Shown here piece by piece: positions 20,434-29,928 of a stretch of 64,000 bases of DNA. Below the pieces are notes generated by a model. It saw only the letters and a program-made list of their open reading frames with translations. It made no database searches and was not told where the DNA came from. The DNA comes from Photobacterium obscurum (GTDB lineage Bacteria > Pseudomonadota > Gammaproteobacteria > Enterobacterales > Vibrionaceae), in the NCBI RefSeq assembly GCF_026191635.1, contig NZ_JAKRRW010000001.1:434001-498000 (forward strand). Reading direction: 5' to 3'. The translations under genes and the position numbers were made by a program. Every line of letters begins with the position of its first letter. Position 1 is the stretch's first letter.

Positions 20434-21192
20434 CTATACTGGATTGTCGATATCAATGAAGGAGACATCCAAACCATGTTCGTCGACTAACCACTCGCCC
20501 AGAGATTTGATCCCGTAACGCTCGGTGGCATGGTGGCCTGCGCTGAAATAGTGGATCCCAAGCTCTCGAGCAGTATGAACGGTGCGTTCAGAGATCTCGC
20601 CGGAAATAAACGCATCCAGGCCTTTCTGAGCAGCCAGCTCAATAAAATCCTGGCCGCCACCCGTACACCAGCCAATAGTTTTAATTTCTGCCGGCGCATT
20701 GTCGCCGATATGCAGCGGCTCGCGATGAAGGGCGATTGACAGGCGTGATGCCAAATCCTCACCCGTTAACGGTTGTTCAAACTGACCATATACCGAGACC
20801 GATTGAGGATTACCTTCTTCCATCCCCCCCAGCACTTCTATTTCAAGTAGTTCAGCCAACCTGGCATTATTACCGAGCTCAGGGTGAACATCCAATGGCA
20901 AGTGGTAGGCATAAAGGTTGATACCGTTTTCGATCAGGGCCTTGATACGGCGAAATTTCATGCCTCGAATTTCCGCAGGCTCACCTTTCCAAAAGAAGCC
21001 ATGGTGAACCAGAATCGCATCAGCCTGCTCTTCAATTGCACGCTCAATCAATGCCTGGCATGCCGTGACACCAGTGATGACTCTTTTTACTTCTGATTTA
21101 CCTTCAACCTGCAGGCCGTTTGGGCAGTAGTCTTTAATCAGGTGCGGACTCAGCAGCTGATTTAGCACAGCTTCTAGTTTTAAGTTATTCAT
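20434..21192 (-). CDS. Nif3-like dinuclear metal centre protein (YbgI/DUF34)
   Basis: A 252-residue NIF3/DUF34 family protein. Metal ligands expected for the dinuclear site are visible: ILVHHGFFW near residue 60, HLPLDVHPELGNN near 97, and SAGHHATERYG near the C-terminus. E. coli YbgI is the homologue. It has been linked to metal homeostasis or GTP cyclohydrolase-like chemistry, but no reaction is settled. It is transcribed alone, convergent with gltA. Confidence 0.88.
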   Translation of the reverse strand: MNNLKLEAVLNQLLSPHLIKDYCPNGLQVEGKSEVKRVITGVTACQALIERAIEEQADAILVHHGFFWKGEPAEIRGMKFRRIKALIENGINLYAYHLPLDVHPELGNNARLAELLEIEVLGGMEEGNPQSVSVYGQFEQPLTGEDLASRLSIALHREPLHIGDNAPAEIKTIGWCTGGGQDFIELAAQKGLDAFISGEISERTVHTARELGIHYFSAGHHATERYGIKSLGEWLVDEHGLDVSFIDIDNPV

Positions 21193-21312
21193 TAGCGCTC
21201 CTTTTTACCAACCGGCACAGTAAACGCTCTTTGGCGAAAGGCTAAGCCCGGTCGGTTTTACAGATAACACTATTCTATACCAACTGCCTATGGCAAACGG
21301 AACAATAATCTT

Positions 21313-21354
21313 ATACCAAGCTGAATAACTATCTGGCCTATCAGAGAGATTGAT
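21313..21354 (+). repeat. Single-arm copy of the ATACCAAGCTGA repeat family
   Basis: A 42-bp segment starting ATACCAAGCTGAATAACTAT and continuing through TCTGGCCTATCAGAGAGATTGA. It matches the arms of the elements at 54602-54654 and 55313-55577. No inverted partner arm is evident nearby, so this looks like a solo or decayed copy. It lies between the Nif3-like gene and ybfA. Confidence 0.7.
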
Positions 21355-21388
21355 AAAGCTCAGAGACACGGTACTGGCTAGCGCAAGC

Positions 21389-21595
21389 TCAATATAATTG
21401 CTGTGCACCACGCTCCGACTCTTCCAGCCAGACTGGCTTAGTGCTAGTTTTTAACCAATAGCGGTGCAAATAGCTGTAAAGTCGCGAGCGGGTAGAGTTG
21501 GGAGTAAAGACCATAACGGGGAAAGTACTTACGCCGACAAGTACCACAAAAGTGCGGCGCAGATAAATGTACCACTGGGGATAAGGGGTATACAT
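21389..21595 (-). CDS. ybfA: YbfA-like DUF2517 small protein
   Basis: A 68-residue protein resembling E. coli YbfA along its length: YPQWYIYLRRTFVV at the N-terminus, a hydrophobic segment, then RLYSYLHRYWLKTSTKPVWL. A strong ribosome binding site (AGGAGG, about 5 nt before ATG) confirms the start. The function of YbfA is not established, and the hydrophobic stretch suggests membrane association. It lies in the same chromosomal neighbourhood as pgm/seqA in enterics. Confidence 0.8.
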   Translation of the reverse strand: MYTPYPQWYIYLRRTFVVLVGVSTFPVMVFTPNSTRSRLYSYLHRYWLKTSTKPVWLEESERGAQQLY

Positions 21596-21727
21596 GTCGC
21601 CTCCTCAAACTGCCTGGAAAAACGGGTCTTATCTCCCAACAATGTATGAAATGCCATTAGGCTAAACTACCTAATTTTGCCCGTTTCTTAGGCTTAATCA
21701 TTATAAATACTAGGGTTTTATAGCTAC

Positions 21728-22522
21728 ATGTCACTCATTTACAACCAAACAACAGCAAATGAACATGCACGCAACACGGCGGGTGCGGTTTTGCATCTTC
21801 CTCCCCTACTCACCGGCCACCCTTTTATCGCCGACCAGTGCTGGCTTGATGCTTTCCGCGCTGGTGCCAAACTACCTGAAAACCTTAACTATCAGGGCGG
21901 GAAGCGCCTGGGCTTTTATTATCAATGGCTCTGGCAGCAACTGATCCTCAACCACCCCGATTACGAATTGCTCGGCGAAGAGCTCCAGCTAACGGTCGAC
22001 AAAAAAACGCTTGGTGCCATCGACTTTCTGGTCAAAAACCTACAAACCGAGCAAATAGAACACTGGGAAGTCGCTATCAAGTTTTATCTCGCCTATGAGC
22101 ATAGCTGGCCAGGCCCTAATGCAAGAGATAACCTAGATAAAAAGGCGAAACGAATGCTCACCCATCAGCTCATGCTATCGAGCCATCCCGCCTATAAAGC
22201 AACCCTAGAGCAACAATATGGCCGGCCCGATGTCAGACGGCTAATCATGCAGGGGCGTCTATTCTATCCGGCACATGCTGGTGATTCTGGTTCAGATATT
22301 GAACTAAACCCCGATGCGGCCAAAGGACTGTGGTGCTACTCGCAACAGGCACAAACCCTGGATCTACGTCGTATCGCCAAGCCGGAGTGGATTGCCCCTC
22401 CCAGTTTTGAATCGCTGAAACAAGAACCGCCATTGACAGCAGTTACCAACCCGACGATGGCCGTCGCACCGGATAACCAGATCTGGTTTGTGATGCCAGA
22501 AAAATGGCCCCACGAAAAGTAA
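21728..22522 (+). CDS. DUF1853 family protein
   Basis: A 264-residue protein with the DUF1853 layout. It has an N-terminal LLTGHPFI and GKRLGFYYQWLWQQL, then a nuclease-like core GAIDFLVKN...HWEVAIKFYL with D, E and K residues spaced as in PD-(D/E)XK folds. It ends with a hydrophobic and Trp-rich C-terminus. The biochemical role is unknown. The nuclease-like reading is my inference from the E-x-K motif. It is divergent from ybfA and convergent with pgm. Confidence 0.8.
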   Translation: MSLIYNQTTANEHARNTAGAVLHLPPLLTGHPFIADQCWLDAFRAGAKLPENLNYQGGKRLGFYYQWLWQQLILNHPDYELLGEELQLTVDKKTLGAIDFLVKNLQTEQIEHWEVAIKFYLAYEHSWPGPNARDNLDKKAKRMLTHQLMLSSHPAYKATLEQQYGRPDVRRLIMQGRLFYPAHAGDSGSDIELNPDAAKGLWCYSQQAQTLDLRRIAKPEWIAPPSFESLKQEPPLTAVTNPTMAVAPDNQIWFVMPEKWPHEK

Positions 22523-22596
22523 TTCCTAGAGGTTACCATTCAGGTGATTGCGTCAATAAATCAAATACTTCTACAAGTCGGTATCAATCACAGGCA

Positions 22597-22625
22597 TAAA
22601 AAAACGCCCGGCAAAGCGGGCGTTT
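22597..22625 (-). terminator. Terminator of seqA-pgm
   Basis: AAACGCCCG (22602-22610) pairs with CGGGCGTTT (22617-22625), and an A run on the left gives the U tail for leftward transcripts ending after pgm. It may also stop the DUF1853 transcript. Confidence 0.8.
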
Positions 22626-22652
22626 CACGACAGTATATCCTGTCAGCCTGAA

Positions 22653-24299
22653 TTATAGGCCAGCGTCGGCAAATACCTTGCTCACGATTTCCTGTGCTTC
22701 TTTCTCAATCAGAGCAAGGTGCTCCTTGCCCTTGAAGCTTTCACAGTAAATCTTGTAAATATCTTCGGTACCAGACGGACGCGCAGCAAACCAGCCGTTT
22801 TCAGTCGTCACTTTAAGACCACCGATCGCAGCACCGTTTCCAGGCGCATGAGTCAAGCGGGCAGTAATGGCATCGCCAGCCAACGTTTCAGCGGCAACCA
22901 TTTCAGGAGACAGCTTGCTCAAAATGGCTTTCTGCTCACCGTTAGCAACAGCCTGCAGACGGTTATACTCTGAAGCGCCGTGCTTAGCAGCCAGCTCTTC
23001 ATAGTACTGCTGTGGATTCTTACCTGTGACAGCGGTAATCTCAGCAGCCAACAGACATAGCAGGATTCCGTCTTTGTCGGTAGACCATGGCGTACCGTCC
23101 ATGCGCAGGAATGATGCCCCCGCACTTTCTTCGCCGCCAAAGCCTAGCTTGCCAGAATACAAACCGTCAACGAACCACTTGAAGCCAACAGGCACTTCAC
23201 ATAATTCGCGGCCTAGATCCGCCACAACACGGTCGATCAGAGCACTGGATACCAGCGTCTTACCGACGGCAACATTCTGGCTCCAATCTGGACGATGACG
23301 GTACAAGTAATCAATACATACAGCCAGGAAGTGGTTCGGGTTCATCAGACCAGCAGGCGTTACGATACCGTGACGATCGTAATCTGGGTCATTACCGAAT
23401 GCCAAGTCATAGTTGTCTTTATGTGCCAGCAGGCCAGCCATCGCGTAAGGTGACGAACAGTCCATGCGAACCACGCCGTCTTTATCTAGCGACATAAAAC
23501 GGAACGACGGATCAATTGACTCGTCAACCAGTGTCAGGTCAAGTCCATAATGGTTAGCGATTTGGCGCCAGTATTCAATGCCGGAGCCACCTAATGGATC
23601 GACACCAATTTTTAGGTTCGCTTTCTGGATCGCTGCCATATCGATAACATTAACCAAGTCATCAACATATGGAGCAACCAGCTCTTGCTCAACGACCAAC
23701 TCGCTCGCAAACGCCTGCTCAATCGATACTCGCTTAACGTCAACCATGCCATTGGCGATGATTTCGTTGGCGCGCTTTTCGATAGCCGTCGTCAACTCAC
23801 CTTCGGCCGGACCACCATGTACAGGGTTGTACTTGATGCCGCCATCCTGAGGTGGGTTATGGGAAGGTGTGATCACAATGCCATCGGCCTTATCGGCATT
23901 GGCTTTGTTGTGACATAGAATAGCGTGGGAAACCCCCGGAGTCGGAGTATAACCACGGCCTTCCTGAATCACCACTTTAACATTGTTAGCCACCAGCACT
24001 TCGAGCGTTGAAGTAAAAGCTGGCTCAGACAATGCGTGTGTGTCTTTACCGAGGAATAGTGGGCCAGTTACACCGTTTGCAGCACGGACTTCCGCAACTG
24101 CCTGGGCAATCGCCCAAATATGGTGCTGGTTGAATGTTCCCTTATCAGCCGTACCACGGTGACCAGAAGTACCAAAGGCTACTTGCTGCTGTGGTTCTGA
24201 AGCACTCGGCTCGATCAGGAAATAATTTGCCACTAACGCTGGGATGTTATGCATATCTTCTTGCTGGGCACGCTGCCCAGCACGAGGATGGATCGCCAT
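22653..24299 (-). CDS. pgm: Phosphoglucomutase (alpha-D-glucose-1,6-bisphosphate dependent)
   Basis: This 548-residue phosphohexomutase has the phosphoserine motif TPSHNP (Ser about 146), the Mg loop DPDYDRHG, the sugar-specificity loop GGEESAG, and the C-terminal phosphate-binding [12 protein letters not shown]. It interconverts glucose-1-P and glucose-6-P for glycogen and UDP-glucose supply. It follows seqA by 35 bp, reproducing the seqA-pgm operon of E. coli. Confidence 0.96.
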   Translation of the reverse strand: MAIHPRAGQRAQQEDMHNIPALVANYFLIEPSASEPQQQVAFGTSGHRGTADKGTFNQHHIWAIAQAVAEVRAANGVTGPLFLGKDTHALSEPAFTSTLEVLVANNVKVVIQEGRGYTPTPGVSHAILCHNKANADKADGIVITPSHNPPQDGGIKYNPVHGGPAEGELTTAIEKRANEIIANGMVDVKRVSIEQAFASELVVEQELVAPYVDDLVNVIDMAAIQKANLKIGVDPLGGSGIEYWRQIANHYGLDLTLVDESIDPSFRFMSLDKDGVVRMDCSSPYAMAGLLAHKDNYDLAFGNDPDYDRHGIVTPAGLMNPNHFLAVCIDYLYRHRPDWSQNVAVGKTLVSSALIDRVVADLGRELCEVPVGFKWFVDGLYSGKLGFGGEESAGASFLRMDGTPWSTDKDGILLCLLAAEITAVTGKNPQQYYEELAAKHGASEYNRLQAVANGEQKAILSKLSPEMVAAETLAGDAITARLTHAPGNGAAIGGLKVTTENGWFAARPSGTEDIYKIYCESFKGKEHLALIEKEAQEIVSKVFADAGL

Positions 24300-24334
24300 T
24301 AACTTATCCTTGTAAAAATGAGGCGTAAAGCCAG

Positions 24335-24886
24335 TTAAATTTCACCGCAAACTTTATCGATGATATCTGCACCGAAGTTCATTTTGCCCATCAACTGCTC
24401 AACCATCTGTCGTTTACGATCAGTATTGGTATTCGTGATTACCCAGAAAGGAGTCTCTGGGATAGCTTTCGGCTTCGTCGTTTTACCACTTGCCAACAGT
24501 GTCTCTTCACTTTCCGCAAAATAGACGCGTGTACGACCTTTGATTGCCGCGGCTTCTGTGAAGCCTTCCGGATCGATACGATAAAGCGAGGACAGGACCA
24601 TCATGAATCGGCCGATCGCTTTTTCCTGAACGGCAAATTCATCAGAAATAAGCAAAGATCGCATTTCTTTCACGCGATCGATTGTTGCCACGTTACCCGC
24701 ATCTTTACTAACCACGATACCTTTCGGACGAACCGGCATAACAACTTCTTGCTGTTGTACCTCATCTGGCATCATAAGCAGGCGGCGCAAAATATCAGAT
24801 GCGCTTTCACCAATATGCTGGGTTTGACTAGCAATATAACGATATAGCTCTTCGTCTACCTCAATACTCTTCATCGTAGTGTTCAT
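24335..24886 (-). CDS. seqA: Replication initiation negative regulator SeqA
   Basis: This 183-residue protein has an N-terminal oligomerisation helix region ([29 protein letters not shown]) and a C-terminal hemimethylated-GATC-binding domain ([28 protein letters not shown]). It sequesters newly replicated oriC. Two starts are possible: ATG at 24886, with GGAA upstream, or ATG at 24874 (MKSIEV), which matches the usual family N-terminus. Confidence 0.96.
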   Translation of the reverse strand: MNTTMKSIEVDEELYRYIASQTQHIGESASDILRRLLMMPDEVQQQEVVMPVRPKGIVVSKDAGNVATIDRVKEMRSLLISDEFAVQEKAIGRFMMVLSSLYRIDPEGFTEAAAIKGRTRVYFAESEETLLASGKTTKPKAIPETPFWVITNTNTDRKRQMVEQLMGKMNFGADIIDKVCGEI

Positions 24887-24976
24887 TATCGTTCCGTTTG
24901 AAAATCACCGTGAGATTATAACGTGATCCGAGGTTATACTCTACGGTAAAGCGTTATCAACAAGAGAAAATAGTCA

Positions 24977-25741
24977 GTGAATCTTCATTATCAAGTAGAC
25001 GGCCAAGGCGAAGCGATCATTTTGATCCATGGTCTTTTTGGCAGCGCCGACAATCTGGGGTTGCTCGCCAGATCCTTGAAAGATAAATACAAAGTGATCA
25101 GTCTGGATCTTCGAAACCATGGTCGTTCACCGCATTCAGACACGTTTACCTATCGCGATATGGCTGCCGATGTCCTCAAGGTCATTGACCAATGTGACAT
25201 CGAGCGCTTCTCTCTGATCGGTCATTCTATGGGCGGAAAAGTCGCCATGGCAATGACCGAATTGGCCGCCGACAGATTCAACCACCTAGTCGTACTGGAT
25301 ATGGCACCGGTTCATTACCATGTTCACCGCCACCAGAATGTCTTTGCCGGTTTGCAGGAAGTCGCCAGACACACCGTTGGCAAACGCAGCGAAGCAGAGT
25401 TCTTTCTGGCTCAGCATATTGTTGAGCCGGGCGTGCGGCAGTTTTTACTCAAGTCATTTGCGAAAACAGACAACGGCTACAATTGGCGCTTCAATGTTGA
25501 CGGCCTGATCGCCAATTACAATACCATCATGGGCTGGCAGGAAGTGTCCCCATTCAGCGGCAATACCCTCTTCATCAAGGGACAGGAATCAGAGTATATT
25601 CTGCCGGAACACCGAGAAGCCATTGCCAAGCAGTTCCCTCGCGCCAAAGCACATATGGTGGCAAATACCGGGCACTGGCTGCACGCGGAGAAGCCAGAGA
25701 CGGTAAACCGTATTATTCTGAACTTCTTACAGTCAGCGTAA
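24977..25741 (+). CDS. ybfF: Alpha/beta-hydrolase, YbfF-type acyl-CoA esterase
   Basis: This 254-residue serine hydrolase has the nucleophile elbow GHSMGG (Ser about 84), the oxyanion region HGLFGSADN, and catalytic His about 233 in NTGHWLHAEKP. E. coli YbfF hydrolyses short acyl-CoA and other esters; the physiological substrate is unclear. The start codon is GTG. It is divergent from seqA across 90 bp, as in E. coli. Confidence 0.9.
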   Translation: MNLHYQVDGQGEAIILIHGLFGSADNLGLLARSLKDKYKVISLDLRNHGRSPHSDTFTYRDMAADVLKVIDQCDIERFSLIGHSMGGKVAMAMTELAADRFNHLVVLDMAPVHYHVHRHQNVFAGLQEVARHTVGKRSEAEFFLAQHIVEPGVRQFLLKSFAKTDNGYNWRFNVDGLIANYNTIMGWQEVSPFSGNTLFIKGQESEYILPEHREAIAKQFPRAKAHMVANTGHWLHAEKPETVNRIILNFLQSA

Positions 25742-25874
25742 GGCCTGTTTATCTTTTAGCGTCACAGCAAGAAAAGCGATGAAAAATCAACAGGCGCGAT
25801 ACCGTTAACAGGCGCCTATTGTCTGTGTTATAGTGCGCGCCTAGCTCGGCTACGACTGCTGTAAGGAGACAGGA

Positions 25875-26096
25875 ATGTTTTATGAGCACATGGAGCTGCT
25901 TGAATCAATTGGGCTGGACTTACTGTTTGCCGCGATTTTTTTCTTTATTGGCATGGCCATCAAAGATGTTCTTAAGCAGGGTAATGTGCCACCATTTGGT
26001 CGTAAAATTGTCTGGCTTGTCTTATTCCTTGGCTGCGCAGGCTTTATCACAAAAGGTCTGATCCAGCTCAGTTGGGAAGGTGCCGGCATAGGCTAA
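25875..26096 (+). CDS. DUF2788 small membrane protein
   Basis: A 73-residue protein with two predicted transmembrane helices (about 12-31 and 44-63) separated by a short basic loop (DVLKQGNVPPFGRK). It matches the DUF2788 family found between ybfF and fldA in Vibrionaceae. The ribosome binding site TAAGGAGACAGGA is strong. Function is unknown. Confidence 0.85.
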   Translation: MFYEHMELLESIGLDLLFAAIFFFIGMAIKDVLKQGNVPPFGRKIVWLVLFLGCAGFITKGLIQLSWEGAGIG

Positions 26097-26333
26097 GATT
26101 TCATACAAGCAGCTAGCCGAAACAGTCATAACTCCCTGTGCCTGATAACGCGCAGAGAGAAACAAAGTTGACGTCAGGTATGCTCATGTAACGAGCAGCT
26201 GATGTTCAGTGGTTCTATTTCGACTTTCGAAACAGTATTTACTGAAGCTCAGGGCCCATGTCCTGAACAGATTTATGTATATCGTTATCATCACTGATAG
26301 CGGTCAACAACTAATATACGGGTAATCTCTACT

Positions 26334-26861
26334 ATGGCGAGTGTAGGACTCTTCTTTGGTAGCGACACAGGTAACACAGAAGCTGTCGCTAAAATGATCC
26401 AGAAACAACTAGGCAAAAATCTGGTTGAAGTAAAAGATATCGCTAAAAGCAGCAAAGAAGATATCGACAATTTCGATCTGCTACTACTAGGTATCCCTAC
26501 CTGGTACTACGGTGAAGCACAATGTGACTGGGATGACTTCTTCCCGGAATTAGAAAACATCGACTTTTCTACCAAGCTTGTTGCTATCTTCGGCTGTGGC
26601 GACCAAGAAGATTACGCTGAGTACTTCTGTGATGCGATGGGCACAGTACGTGAGATCGTTGAAGGCCGCGGCGCAACTATCGTTGGTCACTTCTCTACCG
26701 AAGGCTTCGAGTTTGAAGCATCAAAAGCCCTAGTTGATGACAACCACTTTGTTGGCCTATGCATCGACGAAGACCGCCAGCCAGAATTGACTGAAGAGCG
26801 TGTCGAAAATTGGGTTAAGCAAATCTACGAAGAAATGTGCCTGGCTGAACTGGCAGACTAA
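26334..26861 (+). CDS. fldA: Flavodoxin 1
   Basis: This 175-residue long-chain flavodoxin has the FMN phosphate loop GSDTGNTEA, flavin-stacking regions around PTWYYGEAQCDWDDF, and GCGDQEDYAEYF. It donates electrons to activation systems of radical-SAM and other enzymes and substitutes for ferredoxin under iron limitation. The fldA-fur adjacency is conserved in gammaproteobacteria. A 237-bp leader region upstream holds no gene I recognise. Confidence 0.96.
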   Translation: MASVGLFFGSDTGNTEAVAKMIQKQLGKNLVEVKDIAKSSKEDIDNFDLLLLGIPTWYYGEAQCDWDDFFPELENIDFSTKLVAIFGCGDQEDYAEYFCDAMGTVREIVEGRGATIVGHFSTEGFEFEASKALVDDNHFVGLCIDEDRQPELTEERVENWVKQIYEEMCLAELAD

Positions 26862-26875
26862 TTTCTTCCGCTATG

Positions 26876-26902
26876 AAAAACGCGCCACTGGGCGCGTTTT
26901 TT
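26876..26902 (+). terminator. Terminator after fldA
   Basis: CGCGCC/GGCGCG stem with an ACTG loop (26881-26896), preceded by A5 and followed by T6. It lies 15 bp past fldA and separates it from fur. Confidence 0.88.
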
Positions 26903-27355
26903 AATCGCAACAAACAGTAAAGCTCCAGCCTGCGTACAATGACTCACAACTCCCCCCTTCTATTTCCAACCTGAATCCCCCAAACAAAACACCATTAAAA
27001 TCAATATGGTTGCATATTAAATCGTTATCCGTTTCAAGCAACTTTTGTATTGCGAATTATTAGCATTTGCACCCCATCGATGTAACGTCTTTCAAAGCGA
27101 CACAATTTGGTTGCCTTCTAAAAACTGTGGCAGTGTCTAGCGCAAAATATAGCGTTATCGCCGCTTCCCCTACTAAACAACATGCATAGGCAATCATAAA
27201 GTGACCTCACTTTGTTTCATCTGGCGTTACTGGCACAAGGTGCACAAGCTACATTTTTCTAACAAACCTGTAAACTAAAGAAAAGTTACATATCAGCTAG
27301 ATTCATCGCTTTTTAAGGTTTATTGTTATCTTGTCGTCACTTATAATAAATAGAT
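26903..27355 (+). promoter_or_regulatory. Long intergenic region with fur promoter
   Basis: About 450 bp without a convincing gene. A perfect -10 TATAAT is at 27342-27347, with a weak -35 (TTTATT) 17 bp upstream. This would start the fur transcript near 27354, just before a mini-ORF. I see no clear Fur box by eye, and no other feature in the remaining AT-rich DNA. Confidence 0.45.
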
Positions 27356-27407
27356 ATGAGAAAGACTACCGCATCATGTTGTTGCGGCTAGCCAATAGGA
27401 AACTCGG

Positions 27408-27854
27408 ATGTCAGATAATAATCACGCACTTAAACAAGCAGGCTTAAAAGTTACGCTTCCGCGTCTTAAGATTCTGGAAGTATTACAACAGCCTGACTGT
27501 CAACACATTAGTGCTGAAGACTTGTATAAGAAACTAATCGATATTGGTGAAGAGATTGGCCTGGCAACGGTTTACCGCGTTCTAAACCAATTTGATGATG
27601 CCGGCATTGTTACCCGTCACCACTTTGAAGGTGGCAAGTCAGTCTTTGAGCTTGCAACTCAGCACCACCATGATCATCTAGTTTGTCTTGATTGCGGTAA
27701 AGTTATCGAGTTTTCGGATGAGGTGATTGAACAGCGTCAAAAAGAGATCGCCGCCAGTTTCAATGTCCGCCTGACAAACCACAGTCTATACCTATATGGT
27801 CACTGCATGGAAGGTAACTGCAGCGAAGACTCAAGTTTGCACGATCGCAAATAA
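27408..27854 (+). CDS. fur: Ferric uptake regulator Fur
   Basis: This 148-residue metalloregulator has an N-terminal winged helix (LKVTLPRLKILEVL, LATVYRVLNQF) and a metal-binding dimerisation domain containing HHHDHLVCLDCGK (Cys 93 and 96). A second Cys pair, about 133 and 138 (HCMEGNC), lies near the C-terminus. With Fe2+ it represses iron uptake genes. The start is backed by AGGAAA. An 11-codon ORF ending with three Cys codons lies 16 bp upstream. Confidence 0.97.
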   Translation: MSDNNHALKQAGLKVTLPRLKILEVLQQPDCQHISAEDLYKKLIDIGEEIGLATVYRVLNQFDDAGIVTRHHFEGGKSVFELATQHHHDHLVCLDCGKVIEFSDEVIEQRQKEIAASFNVRLTNHSLYLYGHCMEGNCSEDSSLHDRK

Positions 27855-27905
27855 TATAACGATAAGCCTTCACAGAATTAACGACTTAGTCGCTCAACAC
27901 TAAGT

Positions 27906-27936
27906 AAAAAAAACCAGCCAATTGGCTGGTTTTTTT
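27906..27936. terminator. Bidirectional terminator between fur and glnS
   Basis: A near-perfect palindrome: ACCAGCCA/TGGCTGGT core flanked by A8 and T7. It can terminate both the rightward fur and the leftward glnS transcripts. Confidence 0.9.
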
Positions 27937-27975
27937 ACATCTATGGCTTGCCAACACTGAGTTGGCTAAGGACAT

Positions 27976-29637
27976 TTAGTCGCCAATTTTGGCCCAAGTA
28001 TCACGTAGGCCAACCGTACGGTTGAACACTAGGCTTTCAGCCGATGAATCTTTGCTGTCAGCACAGAAGTAACCGGTACGTTCAAACTGAAATGCTTTTT
28101 CCGCTTCTGCCATTTTTAGCGCCGGCTCAACAAAACCGTTCTTCACTGTCAGTGACTCAGGGTTGATCGTCGAAACGAAATCATCTGCCGCTGCTGGGTT
28201 AGGAACAGTAAACAGGCGATCGTATAGGCGGAATTCAGCTGGCAAACCTGCTTCTGCAGATACCCAGTGGATTACGCCCTTCACCTTACGACCGTCAGCA
28301 GGGTTCTTGCCAAGGGTGTCAGCATCATACGTACAGAAGATAGTAGTAATGTTGCCATCTTCATCTTTTTCGATGCGCTCAGCCTTGATCACGTAAGCTC
28401 CGCGTAAACGGACTTCTTTGCCTAACACCAGACGCTTGTACTTCTTGTTTGCTTCTTCGCGGAAGTCTTCACGCTCGATGTAAACTTCACGGCTAAACGG
28501 TACTTGGCGCTCACCCATTTCAGGGTCATTCGGGTGATTAGCAACAGTCAGCACTTCGGTATCACCAAAGTTTTCAATAACCACTTTCACCGGGTCTAAA
28601 ACTGCCATCGCACGAGGGGCGTTGGTGTTTAGATCATCACGAATACAAGATTCAAGTGAGCCCATTTCAATCGTGTTATCTTGCTTAGTTACACCGATAC
28701 GCTTACAGAATTCACGGATTGACGCTGACGTAAAGCCACGACGACGCAAACCAGAAATTGTCGGCATACGTGGATCATCCCAGCCCGATACTAGGTTATC
28801 TGTCACAAGCTGGTTCAGTTTACGCTTCGACATCACCGTGTATTCAAGATTCAGACGACTAAACTCGTACTGGTGAGGCTGGCAGTCAATGGTGATATTT
28901 TCCAATACCCAATCGTACAGACGACGATTGTCTTGGAATTCCAGCGTACAAATAGAGTGGGTAATGCCTTCCAACGCATCCGAGATACAGTGCGTGAAGT
29001 CATACATTGGGTAGATACACCACTTGTCACCCGTCTGGTGGTGATCAGCAAAGCGCACACGGTAGATAACCGGATCGCGCATTACCATAAATGGTGATGC
29101 CATATCGATCTTGGCGCGTAGGCACATCTTGCCTTCTTCAACCTCACCGTTCTTCATTTTCTCGAACAGTTCAAGGTTTTCTTCGACGCTGCGGTCACGG
29201 TACGGGCTTGGCTTGCCAGCCTCCACCAAGGTGCCGCGGTATTCTCGCATTTGCTCAGGACTTAGCTCATCAACGTATGCTAAGCCTTTATTAATTAATT
29301 CAATAGCAAACCCGTATAGCTTGTCAAAGTAGTTAGATGAGTAACAAATCTCACCGCTCCACTCGAAGCCCAACCAGTTAACATCGTTCTTAATAGACTC
29401 AACGTACTCGATGTCTTCTTTCTCAGGGTTGGTATCGTCGAAACGTAAGTTACATTGACCCTGATAGTCCTGAGCAATACCGAAGTTCAAACAAATAGAT
29501 TTCGCATGACCGATGTGCAGGTAACCATTCGGCTCCGGCGGGAATCGGGTATGTACGCTTGTATGTTTGCCACTTGCTAAATCCGCATCAATGATCTGGC
29601 GGATAAAGTTAGTTGGACGAGCTTCAGATTCACTCAT
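27976..29637 (-). CDS. glnS: Glutaminyl-tRNA synthetase
   Basis: This 553-residue class I synthetase has [15 protein letters not shown] (HIGH motif), the KMSKS-equivalent VMSKRKL, and C-terminal anticodon-binding beta-barrels ([14 protein letters not shown]). It charges tRNA-Gln. I use ATG at 29637, with GAGGT 8 nt upstream, not the in-frame TTG just before it. It neighbours fur and the nag genes as in E. coli. Confidence 0.97.
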   Translation of the reverse strand: MSESEARPTNFIRQIIDADLASGKHTSVHTRFPPEPNGYLHIGHAKSICLNFGIAQDYQGQCNLRFDDTNPEKEDIEYVESIKNDVNWLGFEWSGEICYSSNYFDKLYGFAIELINKGLAYVDELSPEQMREYRGTLVEAGKPSPYRDRSVEENLELFEKMKNGEVEEGKMCLRAKIDMASPFMVMRDPVIYRVRFADHHQTGDKWCIYPMYDFTHCISDALEGITHSICTLEFQDNRRLYDWVLENITIDCQPHQYEFSRLNLEYTVMSKRKLNQLVTDNLVSGWDDPRMPTISGLRRRGFTSASIREFCKRIGVTKQDNTIEMGSLESCIRDDLNTNAPRAMAVLDPVKVVIENFGDTEVLTVANHPNDPEMGERQVPFSREVYIEREDFREEANKKYKRLVLGKEVRLRGAYVIKAERIEKDEDGNITTIFCTYDADTLGKNPADGRKVKGVIHWVSAEAGLPAEFRLYDRLFTVPNPAAADDFVSTINPESLTVKNGFVEPALKMAEAEKAFQFERTGYFCADSKDSSAESLVFNRTVGLRDTWAKIGD

Positions 29638-29737
29638 CAATTTGACCTCGTGTGCTTACAGGATTTTGGAACTCTCTATGATCCATAAATATGGGGCACG
29701 ACTCAACAAATAGTATGCATTGTTTGTCGATATGTAT

Positions 29738-29760
29738 AAAAAAACCCCGCTATTGCGGGG
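29738..29760 (-). terminator. Terminator of the chitobiase gene
   Basis: CCCCGC/GCGGGG stem with a TATT loop, preceded by A7 on the + strand, which is the U tail for leftward transcription. It is about 170 bp past the chitobiase stop. The rest of the 290-bp glnS-chitobiase gap holds no gene I can see. Confidence 0.8.
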
Positions 29761-29928
29761 CAATATAATCTTATAGCCCCAAAATCAGGAGGCCAATAAC
29801 AACATTCCACTCAGGAATCCACAACGGACGAAGGATTACCTGAACTGAAACTACCTGAGCAGCTTCTGAATATACTTCGGGGAAAGCATATTCAAAAACC
29901 GGCGAGAGCAAACTCCCGCCAGGTATCG

